From Spartobacteria bacterium (GTDB lineage: Bacteria > Verrucomicrobiota > Verrucomicrobiia > Chthoniobacterales > UBA10450), in the NCBI GenBank assembly GCA_003134785.1, contig PLCN01000022.1, positions 62,001 to 126,000 of the forward strand: DNA of 64,000 nucleotides, read 5' to 3'. Shown one piece after another: positions 57,174 through 64,000 of this stretch; the stretch's first letter is position 1; each line of letters starts with the position of its first letter. Made by a program: the position numbers and the translations under genes. The notes beneath the pieces are model-generated. The model ran no database searches, had not been told where the DNA came from, and worked only from the letters and a program-made list of their open reading frames with translations.

Positions 57174-57950
57174 TCAGCCTTCCTCGGAAGAGCGGATCGT
57201 CCAGAAATCGTCGGAAAGGTTGCGATCGGATAAGTAAGCGTAAGGCATGGTGAAGTACCCTTTCATACCCCAGTCGGTATTCCAGGAATTGCGAATGATA
57301 AATCGTTGCTGCGAATCGGTGTAGCCAACGGCCATGACGGCGTGACCGCCCACTGTCTTTTCCCTTGGCTTGGGCAGATCTAGAACGCCCGACTTCGCGA
57401 CCGCAGCCGACTCGAAGGATTCATAAACGGTAAATCCAAAGACGAAAGGATAGCCATCGGCCAGGCACGCCCGCATTTCGTCGACGAGGTTGATGCGATG
57501 ATAAGATAGGATCCGATGCTTCTTCGCTTTCTTGTAGCAGTCCGCTTTCGGTTTCCTTTTGAAAGCCGCGCTTTTGTAAGGCCATTCGCTTTCCGCACAA
57601 ACACCCTGCTTGGCCAGGGACTTCACGCCGTCGCGAATAAACGCGCCGCCGTCCTGATCCACGGTGCCTTCGATGACGCGCTCGTTATAGTAAACGAACA
57701 ACCGGCTAAGATCGACAAAGGTAGTAACGCCATCCTTTTTTTCGAGAAACTCGAGGGCGCCCACAAGTGCATTAGCTGTGCAACTACCGAGTTGTCCTTG
57801 ATCTTCGACGGGCGAGCAACCCGCGCGCAGATCCACTTTCGAAGGAAGCTTCACCGCCTTCGGCGCAATCGCGGCGTATAAGAGGTCACGATGATCGGGA
57901 AGATCTGGCAACCATCCATACCATTTCGGAGAACGTTTATTAATTTTCAT
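57174..57950 (-). CDS. Papain-like cysteine peptidase (C1A)
   Basis: A 258-residue protein with a complete papain triad: Gln51 and catalytic Cys57 (EDQGQLGSCTANA), His203 (GGHAVMAVGY) and Asn221 (IRNSWNTDWG). The N-terminal YGWLPDLPDHRDLLY segment is typical of bacterial C1 enzymes. No signal peptide is visible, so it may stay in the cytoplasm or leave by a non-Sec route. It is the last gene of a leftward cassette with GH75-like, membrane and DUF900 proteins. Confidence 0.92.
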   Translation of the reverse strand: MKINKRSPKWYGWLPDLPDHRDLLYAAIAPKAVKLPSKVDLRAGCSPVEDQGQLGSCTANALVGALEFLEKKDGVTTFVDLSRLFVYYNERVIEGTVDQDGGAFIRDGVKSLAKQGVCAESEWPYKSAAFKRKPKADCYKKAKKHRILSYHRINLVDEMRACLADGYPFVFGFTVYESFESAAVAKSGVLDLPKPREKTVGGHAVMAVGYTDSQQRFIIRNSWNTDWGMKGYFTMPYAYLSDRNLSDDFWTIRSSEEG

Positions 57951-58018
57951 ATCGATAGGAGCTATTTCTATTTGGATTTAACGATGTTGGTATTAACGCA
58001 TGAAAATCGGCTGCCCGA

Positions 58019-58708
58019 TCAACTCCACGGCAGGTCAGGAAAACAATCCTTCGCTTTCTCCGGGCCGCCCCATTTTGCAAACAATGTCGATCCATATTGA
58101 TCGATCTGGGCTTGTGACAGGGGCCAGCCTTGTTGACTGCCGGGAAATACGATGTAAACGATGCCGTGCGCGGCTCCGCCGTTCTTCGGCCCGGATGGAA
58201 TGCCGAGCGCTGCGGCTAGCGCGATGGAAGCCTCACCAATTTTGTTTGCCGGGCCGACATCGGCATAAACAGCGTAATCGTAATCGTTCTTCTCCGGCCG
58301 GATCACGACTGCGAAGTCGCCGAGCTTCGAGCCCAAGCCCAATCTGCTTGGAAGAACAAAGAAGTTGATCGATTCCGCGTCCACGTAACGGCGCGGATCC
58401 CGTGCATTTAGAGAAGCATCCTCGAGCGAAGTGGTAGAAACATAAAAACCGGGTGCGGGGTCGGACTTGGTTTGGATAACCGGGTTTCCGCTGGGCTTGC
58501 CATTGTCGGTAACCAAAGCCCACCAATTGCCAGGCTTGCCCGCGTTGCCGAGGTAATCCAGACCAGACCTGCCGTCGGGATGATACGCGTGATAGGCGCC
58601 ATCGGCATCGATCATCAGCCCTGCTTCATAGAAGAAGGCGGAGTCATCATCTTGGAGAGTATTGATGTCGGAGTAACCGACTCGTTTCAGGAATTTGAGT
58701 TTTGCCAT
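58019..58708 (-). CDS. Glycoside hydrolase family 75-like (chitosanase-type) protein
   Basis: A 229-residue protein resembling bacterial GH75 proteins. It has an acidic LMIDADGAYHAYHPDG start (31-46), SINFFVLP (113-120) and AVYADVGPANKIGEASIA (146-163). It closes with the HGIVYIVFPGSQQG block. In this family an Asp and a nearby Glu act in hydrolysis of chitosan; Asp150 and Glu159 are the candidates here. There is no signal peptide, which is unusual for a secreted glycosidase. It is 68 bp upstream of the papain-like gene. Confidence 0.68.
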   Translation of the reverse strand: MAKLKFLKRVGYSDINTLQDDDSAFFYEAGLMIDADGAYHAYHPDGRSGLDYLGNAGKPGNWWALVTDNGKPSGNPVIQTKSDPAPGFYVSTTSLEDASLNARDPRRYVDAESINFFVLPSRLGLGSKLGDFAVVIRPEKNDYDYAVYADVGPANKIGEASIALAAALGIPSGPKNGGAAHGIVYIVFPGSQQGWPLSQAQIDQYGSTLFAKWGGPEKAKDCFPDLPWS

Positions 58709-58734
58709 GATTTTGGGGGAGCAATTCCCGGTTT

Positions 58735-58890
58735 TTAGTTTTTCGACTCCTTCTGCACCTTATCGAGAAAAGGTTTGTCGTAGGGGACGCTGGTCTGGAC
58801 AAAAATGCTTTCGGCGGTAAACGCGCCACGCTTCTGGAGAGACGCATGAGCGCGTAGCCGCGATATCCGCCCGAATTTGGGAGCAGGCAT
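58735..58890 (-). CDS. Hypothetical 51-residue protein
   Basis: A small basic protein (MPAPKFGRISRLRAHASL, then a hydrophilic tail ending in KVQKESKN). No family is recognised. A possible AAAGAG ribosome site lies just upstream of ATG 58890. It fits tightly between the GH75-like and membrane genes on the same strand, so it is probably a real member of the cassette. Confidence is moderate because of the size. Confidence 0.5.
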   Translation of the reverse strand: MPAPKFGRISRLRAHASLQKRGAFTAESIFVQTSVPYDKPFLDKVQKESKN

Positions 58891-58948
58891 ATTGTCTCTT
58901 TGGTTGGTAGCTAGATGAGAGTTTCTGGCGTCGCAAAAAGGGAAGGCA

Positions 58949-60400
58949 TTACTTGGCCGAAACCCGGAATCCAAGGTATGTGCCGGAGCTAATCCCCATG
59001 AGGACCAAAAGCGTGGAATCAAACGCCGGCATCGCGAGTTTCGTGAGCACCTCGGAGACAAAGATGGTGCCGAGGATCAGGGTCCAAACGACAATCTGGA
59101 AACGGTGAAATGTGATAACGCGATTTTCACCTGCGCCGGAACCTTGCTCGCTCAAGAGATCCAACAGCACCTGGCTTCGGTGCAGCGCGCGCCAGTGTTT
59201 TAATTCGGCTGTTAGCCTCGCCACTTCGCTTGTCTGGGTCTTGATCTGGAGGTCGTTCGTTGCCATTGCCGCTGTGTCGGTGGAAGTGATTTTCCCTCTG
59301 TCCGCTCTTGCTTGTGCCAGCACTGCTTGTGCGGCTTTGATCGCATCGGGATACACCACTGCGGGCCTGCTGGGCGCGGCTGCATCGGCAGCGGAAGTCG
59401 CCGCTTCATTCTTCGAAAGAATCGCCGATCCGAGCGCCGTTCCGGCACTAATTCCGATCAGGCTTAACACGGTACCGTTGATCGTATCGGTATCGCCGCG
59501 TCCAGTAATCACCCAGAGAAAATAGAACGAGCTGATGACCAGGAAGAACCAGAACGCCATTTGGCATCGGCCGAGACTGAAAGGCGGCAACCCGTCTTCC
59601 CGCACTGGGCAGGTCGTGTCCCGCACCATGCCGGAACGGACCGACATATAGAAAAAGACGATGGCCGCTGCGCCGAGAAGAATCAGCCCGGAAATCGTCC
59701 ATCCATCCCATGCGATGCGCTGGAATTGGAATTCCATATGCGGGTCGGCCGTGTCGGTCCCCACGGGCAAGGCCATGACATGGGCCGTATTTCTGTTCGC
59801 GTTATAGATCCCCACCGCCAACGGCATTTTGGGAGCGAAGCCGGAGGTTCGCAGCACCTGGTCCCAATCAGCCCGGCTTTCCTTATTCGCCGCCTCGCGC
59901 TTCAGGCTGAATTCCAGCCATGACCTGCTTAGGGCAGCCTTGCTTTGGACGGGATCACCCGCATACCATTTGGGATCATCCTTGGTGTATTGCATCGGCT
60001 GCAGCGTTCTCATTAAGTGCTCGCCGATGAAAAGGCGCAGGTTGGGCAACTGCTCCACCACAAGCGAATCGCCCGTCTCGCCGCTGGTAATGACCTTATC
60101 TGTCTTCAGTTTCGCGAGCCAACCCGCCAGATTCCGAACTTCCAGGGTAACGAGATCGCCGATCTCGGCCACGCACCCTGTCTCTCGCATGGTGCTGCCC
60201 TCTTTCCCGCACGCCACCGATGTGATCCCGGAAGGCCCCGCCTCATCGGTAGAAACAGAGTCTTCAATGAAGACGGGCGTTTGCCCATGCACAGACGCGG
60301 CCACGATAATGAATAAACCTAGCGTGATAACCAACCCACGCGGGTGGAGACTGACTTTGGGGTAGGGCGCACCGGGCGCGGGCGTGGCGTAGGACCTCAT
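58949..60400 (-). CDS. Membrane protein of unknown function with periplasmic N-terminal domain
   Basis: A protein of 483 residues. A signal or anchor helix (about 22-40) precedes a domain of about 195 residues with IGDLVTLEVRNLAGWLAKL. Then come a transmembrane helix (about 235-255), two hydrophobic stretches (AFWFFLVISSFYFLWVI and GTVLSLIGISAGTALGSAIL), a charged coiled-coil-like segment (about 340-410) and two further helices with GISSGTYLGF. The paired GIS(A/S)GT motifs look like repeated elements. No family is recognised. It overlaps a 38-residue frame upstream by 4 bp. Confidence 0.8.
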   Translation of the reverse strand: MRSYATPAPGAPYPKVSLHPRGLVITLGLFIIVAASVHGQTPVFIEDSVSTDEAGPSGITSVACGKEGSTMRETGCVAEIGDLVTLEVRNLAGWLAKLKTDKVITSGETGDSLVVEQLPNLRLFIGEHLMRTLQPMQYTKDDPKWYAGDPVQSKAALSRSWLEFSLKREAANKESRADWDQVLRTSGFAPKMPLAVGIYNANRNTAHVMALPVGTDTADPHMEFQFQRIAWDGWTISGLILLGAAAIVFFYMSVRSGMVRDTTCPVREDGLPPFSLGRCQMAFWFFLVISSFYFLWVITGRGDTDTINGTVLSLIGISAGTALGSAILSKNEAATSAADAAAPSRPAVVYPDAIKAAQAVLAQARADRGKITSTDTAAMATNDLQIKTQTSEVARLTAELKHWRALHRSQVLLDLLSEQGSGAGENRVITFHRFQIVVWTLILGTIFVSEVLTKLAMPAFDSTLLVLMGISSGTYLGFRVSAK

Positions 60401-60513
60401 GGTTTTTGGAAGTACAACATCAAGTGAGTCGGACTCTCGTAGGCCGGTCCCAGTCCGAATCTGCGGATGGAAGCGTCGGCGTAGATTTTGTTAATGGGTG
60501 CCAAGAAATTCAT
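60397..60513 (-). CDS. Hypothetical 38-residue frame coupled to the membrane protein
   Basis: It encodes MNFLAPINKIYADASIRR and a short aromatic tail ending LMLYFQKP. The stop overlaps the membrane protein start (ATGA), and it lies 11 bp after the lipoprotein gene. The tight spacing supports a real peptide or a translational-coupling leader; no homologous family is recognised. Confidence 0.42.
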   Translation of the reverse strand: MNFLAPINKIYADASIRRFGLGPAYESPTHLMLYFQKP

Positions 60514-60524
60514 GGAAATGGATA

Positions 60525-61265
60525 TCAGTGTTTTGTGGGAGCGGTGCTGGTGGTGGTGGTGCTGGTGTCGCCCTTCGCGTCTTTCAAGTCCTGGAGATCG
60601 GGGATCTTTCCGGCCAAGACGTCGTCGAGGACTTTGAGGTTCTTGACGCACTTGTAATACAGCGTCTCGCCATCGGGCGTGAGACGGTCCGGTCGTGGGA
60701 TATCGCGACCGCTCGTTTCGGGCACGGGCGCGGGGTCAACGATGAATTTGCCCGATCCGGCGGGTTGTTCGATAAAGCGCATGCCGGCTTGATGGAAGTA
60801 GAAGGCGGCCTCGGCGCTTTGGATGGCGGTGTAGGCTTGCTCGTAGGCTTGGGCGTGCGTTTTGGCGTCGAAAATCTGGCCCAACCCAAAGATGTAAGTG
60901 GCGCCCAGCCCCAGGCCGCTAGCGGTGCTAACTCCCCATCCGAGCACTTTGGCGGCACCGGCGAGCGCGCCGAGGGTTGCCTGCGTTCCCGCGGAGCCAT
61001 ATCGCACTCCCATGTGGAAAGCGCTCCGGCGAGCGAGTTTTCGTTTCACTTCGTCGGTAAAATTAAGGACGTCCAAATCCGTCACGTGATACTGGACGCG
61101 GACGTCGCTCTCGCCGTATCCGGTGGCATCCTGCCGACGGCGGGCTACCTGGAGGAGAGTGGGAGTCGAGCAACCCCCGAGAAGAAAGGAGAGGGTCAGG
61201 ATGATGCTAATGAAAGCGGTGCTTCGGGCTCCAAGGGGTCGAGCGGGATGGGAATACATAAGCAA
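60525..61265 (-). CDS. Putative lipoprotein of unknown function
   Basis: A protein of about 246 residues with a hydrophobic leader ending in LSFLLGGC, a good lipobox (Cys near 32). The mature part has TDEVKRKLARRSAFHMGVRYG, a Gly/Ala-rich hydrophobic segment (about 95-130, possibly membrane-inserting) and a Thr/Ser-rich C-terminus. No family is recognised. It follows the DUF900 gene by 6 bp. The exact start could be a downstream Met. Confidence 0.72.
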   Translation of the reverse strand: MLMYSHPARPLGARSTAFISIILTLSFLLGGCSTPTLLQVARRRQDATGYGESDVRVQYHVTDLDVLNFTDEVKRKLARRSAFHMGVRYGSAGTQATLGALAGAAKVLGWGVSTASGLGLGATYIFGLGQIFDAKTHAQAYEQAYTAIQSAEAAFYFHQAGMRFIEQPAGSGKFIVDPAPVPETSGRDIPRPDRLTPDGETLYYKCVKNLKVLDDVLAGKIPDLQDLKDAKGDTSTTTTSTAPTKH

Positions 61266-61271
61266 AAGTCG

Positions 61272-62318
61272 TTAGGCAGGCTCGGCAACTTGAGTGAAAA
61301 GCGTTCGAGCGAGCACCCCGCGATCGATGCCGCGCAGGATCTGGCGCATGAGTTCGATGGTGGCGTCGGTGACGAAATAGGCGCCGTGAATGAAAGCGTC
61401 GCCTACGTTCGCTGGAAAGAAGCTCGAGCAATCAATGTCCCAAACATTGTCGGTCTGCGGCTGCGCCGTGACGAGCGGGGGACGAGTAGCTAGTCCGCTT
61501 CGACCCAGGCGGCGCGCGCCGAAATGTTTGAGTCCGGCTGACGCGCCCAGGACGGCGTCGCGCCCACTATATAAGGCGGTGACGCGGTAAGTCAGATTGG
61601 CGATGGCAGCCCCATCATCGTTATCAGGGGCACCAGCGTCGAAGAGATTGTTATCCACATCCGCTGCTACCATGACAAGCTGGTTAACTAGAGTAACCAG
61701 AAGAGGCTGATTCTTGCGCGTCCAAGCTGCAGCCATGGCTTTTTGTAAAACGTAATTGCCCATGCTGTGGGCAATGATCGAGACCTTCGCCTTGCATGGT
61801 TCGGTTGTCGGCTGGTTGCCTTTGGCGACTGCAACGGCAGCTTTTAGCGCGTCTTGCTGTTTCTTAACCAGCCAATCAAAAAGCGCACTCAGGATGTCGG
61901 TGAGGTCCTGGGCACAGGCGCGAGCGTGGGCGCGATCAGGGTAGTATCCAGCAACGTTTCCGTAAGATGGCCAGTCGAAGCTGACGCAGAGACCCATACT
62001 CTGGTCCCCCTCGAAAATGCGAGCACACAGGTTCTGATAACTGTTAGAGGAATTTTGCCAGCCTACATTGTAGCCGTGAACAAAGAAGGTGACGTGAGGT
62101 TGATCTTCGTGTTCCGATGAATCGATCAGTGGAAATTGATCGGCCGCTGCGACGAGGAGGGTCTGAAATTGACTGGGAGTGATACGCTGCCACGCGATGG
62201 TCCCGTCGTTCGCCAAAGCATCCGCTACCCAATAGGTGACCGGCCCGCGATCGGTGCTGCTCGGCTGGCCGTTTCTGAGCGCTCGGTCTGAGATTCTCCA
62301 AAACTTTGGCTGGTTCAT
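61272..62318 (-). CDS. Alpha/beta hydrolase, DUF900-like
   Basis: A 348-residue protein. The oxyanion segment VTFFVHGYNVGW (about 76-87) and the nucleophile elbow IIAHSMGNYVL (around 185-195, Ser in AHSMG) match DUF900 alpha/beta hydrolases. Later blocks NQLVMVAADVDNNLF and a possible catalytic His near the C-terminus complete the fold. No signal peptide is seen. It is the first gene of the leftward cassette. Its TAA stop lies inside a GCCTAACGA motif. Confidence 0.86.
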   Translation of the reverse strand: MNQPKFWRISDRALRNGQPSSTDRGPVTYWVADALANDGTIAWQRITPSQFQTLLVAAADQFPLIDSSEHEDQPHVTFFVHGYNVGWQNSSNSYQNLCARIFEGDQSMGLCVSFDWPSYGNVAGYYPDRAHARACAQDLTDILSALFDWLVKKQQDALKAAVAVAKGNQPTTEPCKAKVSIIAHSMGNYVLQKAMAAAWTRKNQPLLVTLVNQLVMVAADVDNNLFDAGAPDNDDGAAIANLTYRVTALYSGRDAVLGASAGLKHFGARRLGRSGLATRPPLVTAQPQTDNVWDIDCSSFFPANVGDAFIHGAYFVTDATIELMRQILRGIDRGVLARTLFTQVAEPA

Positions 62319-62556
62319 TTATGTGCTCCAGGGCGAGAGGAACGAGCTGCTCGTTAGCGTTATTTTTTTGGGTTAGGACGTCTGACTGCAGAGGTAGAAT
62401 TTTGTAATGTTCAAAGGTCTTCATCTGCGTACTACGGAGCCTTTACTTCGAAGTTCTCGAAAAAATTTAAACAACCTACCTGGCGCGACACCGCAGCTCG
62501 CTTTCTCCAAGACAACTGACCGTTGAGCGGTTGGTGTGCTTGGCCGAGAGTTGGAA

Positions 62557-63096
62557 ATGACAACATGCGAGCCACAGGCGGTCCTAGCCTATTGGCTCGT
62601 ACCGGCGAAACCACCGCGGAGCTTTTTCACTTCGACGATTGCCGAGCTCGCAGCGCGATATGGTGCGCCAGTCTTCGAGCCACACGTAACGGTTTACGCG
62701 AGCAGGAAAGGAGAGGAAAATCCGGAAGAGACCTTGAGCAGCGCTCTCGCGAGATGCGAACCGTTTCGACTTTCCGTTCGCGACATTCAGTGTTCCGACG
62801 AGTTTACCAAAACGGTGTTTGTGCGGTTCGAGGCGAGCGCACAGCTCTTGGCGCTAAGTCGCGCGTTTCAACGAACGTCGACTTCGCATGATGAATGCCA
62901 ACTTAATCCGCATCTCAGCCTGATTTACAAAGAGATGACGCCCGCGACGAGAGTTGGGGTCGCAGCTTCGATAAAGTTGCCTTTTACCGAAGTGCTGTTC
63001 GATTCGGCGAAGGCCGTTGTCTGCCCGACACCTATCCGATCGCGCGAGGATGTGGAGGCGTGGCGCGTCGTGGCGACCCAGAGGCTGGCCCAATGA
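62557..63096 (+). CDS. 2H phosphoesterase (cyclic phosphodiesterase-like)
   Basis: A 179-residue protein with the two HxT/S motifs of the 2H family: HVT at 43-45 (FEPHVTVYA) and HLS at 119-121 (LNPHLSLIY). Such enzymes open 2',3'-cyclic phosphates at RNA ends or seal and process 2'-5' linkages. ATG 62557 follows GAGAG. Its stop overlaps the rtcB start by 4 bp (ATGA), so both are coordinated and likely act on the same RNA ends. Confidence 0.85.
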   Translation: MTTCEPQAVLAYWLVPAKPPRSFFTSTIAELAARYGAPVFEPHVTVYASRKGEENPEETLSSALARCEPFRLSVRDIQCSDEFTKTVFVRFEASAQLLALSRAFQRTSTSHDECQLNPHLSLIYKEMTPATRVGVAASIKLPFTEVLFDSAKAVVCPTPIRSREDVEAWRVVATQRLAQ

Positions 63097-64000
63097 AGAC
63101 GAAGATTTTTGGCGAGCACGATGAGTCGACCATCGCGCAAATTGATCGGTGTGTGGCGGCGGGCGGCGAGCGCGGGGTCTTGTGCGCGGATGGTCACAAG
63201 GGGTATGCGCAGCCGATCGGAGGTGTCGTGGCTTACAAAGACAAGATCTCGCTTTCGGGAGTTGGGTTCGATATTGCGTGCGGGAATCTTGCCATCCGCA
63301 CGGACGCGATGCGTTCGCAAATCGCGCCGGCGATGGAAGAGATCATGGACGAGGTGGTGCGGGACATTTCTTTCGGCATCGGGAGGACGAGCAAGACGCG
63401 GATCGACCATGAGCTGTTTGATGATCCGGCGTGGAGCTTGCGGCCATTGGCGGAGCTGAAGCAAAGTGCGGCGGCGCAACTCGGCACGGTCGGAGGCGGC
63501 AATCATTATGTGGATATTTTTGCGGACGAGGCGGACCGCATTTGGGTCGGCGTGCATTTTGGATCGAGAGGACTCGGACATAAGACGGCCACTTATTTTC
63601 TGAAGGAGGCGGGAGGCAAGGATGGAATGGATGTGCCGCCTACGGTGGTTTTGGATGCGTCGGCGCTCGGGGAGAATTATGTCGCGGCAATGACGTTGGT
63701 AGGACGTTACGCGTACGCAGGTCGTGAGGCGGTGGCGCGGCATGTGGTGCGCGGGATCTTGCGGGCGCAAGTCGTCGAGGAAATTCACAACCATCACAAC
63801 TTCGCCTGGCGGGAGGACCATGAGGGCGAGCGATATTGGGTCGTTCGAAAAGGCGCGACGCCGGCGTTTCCTGGTCAGAAAGGTTTTATCGGCGGGAGCA
63901 TGGGCGATGACGCTGTCATTGTCGAAGGCGTCGATTCGTCGATCTCGCGCGACGCGCTTTTTTCTACGGTTCATGGCGCGGGACGAATCATGTCGCGCAC
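63093..64000 (+). CDS. rtcB: RtcB-like RNA ligase, 3' end cut by window edge
   Basis: The first 302 residues are present and continue past the right edge. Diagnostic blocks are GVGFDIACGN (Asp60, Cys63; metal binding), TVGGGNHYVDI (132-142), VHFGSRGLGH (154-163), EIHNHHNFAW, VRKGATPAFPG (guanylylation-region motif) and a final HGAGR. RtcB joins 2',3'-cyclic phosphate or 3'-phosphate ends to 5'-OH ends using GTP and Mn2+. The N-terminus (GVLCADGHKGYAQPIGG) differs from the usual MPDVHPGY-type, so this may be a divergent RtcB subgroup. ATG 63093 overlaps the 2H gene. Confidence 0.92.
   Translation, partial: MKTKIFGEHDESTIAQIDRCVAAGGERGVLCADGHKGYAQPIGGVVAYKDKISLSGVGFDIACGNLAIRTDAMRSQIAPAMEEIMDEVVRDISFGIGRTSKTRIDHELFDDPAWSLRPLAELKQSAAAQLGTVGGGNHYVDIFADEADRIWVGVHFGSRGLGHKTATYFLKEAGGKDGMDVPPTVVLDASALGENYVAAMTLVGRYAYAGREAVARHVVRGILRAQVVEEIHNHHNFAWREDHEGERYWVVRKGATPAFPGQKGFIGGSMGDDAVIVEGVDSSISRDALFSTVHGAGRIMSR

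Overview
This is a GC-rich window from a Gram-negative bacterium: LpxB, UppS, UppP and SurA-like periplasmic proteins point to an LPS-bearing outer membrane. Several traits suggest a soil Verrucomicrobiota (Chthoniobacterales/Spartobacteria-like). These are an ECF sigma factor next to a membrane Ser/Thr kinase with a propeller, a CSLREAI-type beta-helix protein, tandem C-terminal IGGFI.TG domains on a secreted propeller protein, a DUF4410-like lipoprotein, Zwf next to OpcA, and many intergenic palindromic repeats of a kind familiar from that phylum. The assignment is an inference. I saw no rRNA, tRNA, CRISPR array, intact transposase or prophage.

Layout. 1-9.8 kb: end of an M13 metallopeptidase, an M29-like aminopeptidase, a giant secreted beta-helix protein, then an ECF sigma/Ser-Thr kinase pair. 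9.8-19.4 kb: a leftward block with a TPR protein, a SurA/PpiD-like chaperone, argG, pfkA, a D-Ala-D-Ala carboxypeptidase, a secreted propeller protein, a lipoprotein and an aldo/keto reductase. 19.4-25.4 kb: small stress proteins, an in-frame fusion of a low-molecular-weight phosphatase to serine hydroxymethyltransferase, a decayed nucleotidyltransferase module, and zwf-opcA. 25.4-36.2 kb: radical SAM, DUF547, a glycosyltransferase, a cNMP-binding regulator, a thioesterase, queA, a family-4 uracil-DNA glycosylase, a squalene/phytoene synthase with DUF362, and hemW. 36.2-45.5 kb: uppS-purA, a DUF3309 peptide, a repeat-rich M23 peptidase, gmd-uppP, a flippase and a GH113-like protein. 45.6-57.2 kb: mutL, an IscA-type protein, two membrane-anchored proteins of unknown function, a HIT protein, a cyclase, the overlapping fcl - Gfo/Idh - lpxB operon, a short aldehyde-dehydrogenase-like protein and pyrimidine-nucleoside phosphorylase. 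57.2-62.3 kb: an apparently accessory leftward cassette (papain-like protease, GH75-like protein, membrane protein, lipoprotein, DUF900 hydrolase). 62.5-64 kb: a 2H phosphoesterase overlapping an RtcB RNA ligase cut by the window edge.

Two signals cross gene boundaries. First, the 9-mer GCCTAACGA (or its complement) occurs about 19 times, with three more copies differing only at the first base. It appears in several reading frames and on both strands, which suggests a DNA-level role. Second, many gene 3' ends carry nested palindromes tipped by TGTAG...CTACA, and in at least five genes the tip supplies the TAG stop codon. Envelope and carbohydrate functions dominate the genes: lipid carrier synthesis and recycling, GDP-fucose, lipid A, a flippase and peptidoglycan hydrolases.
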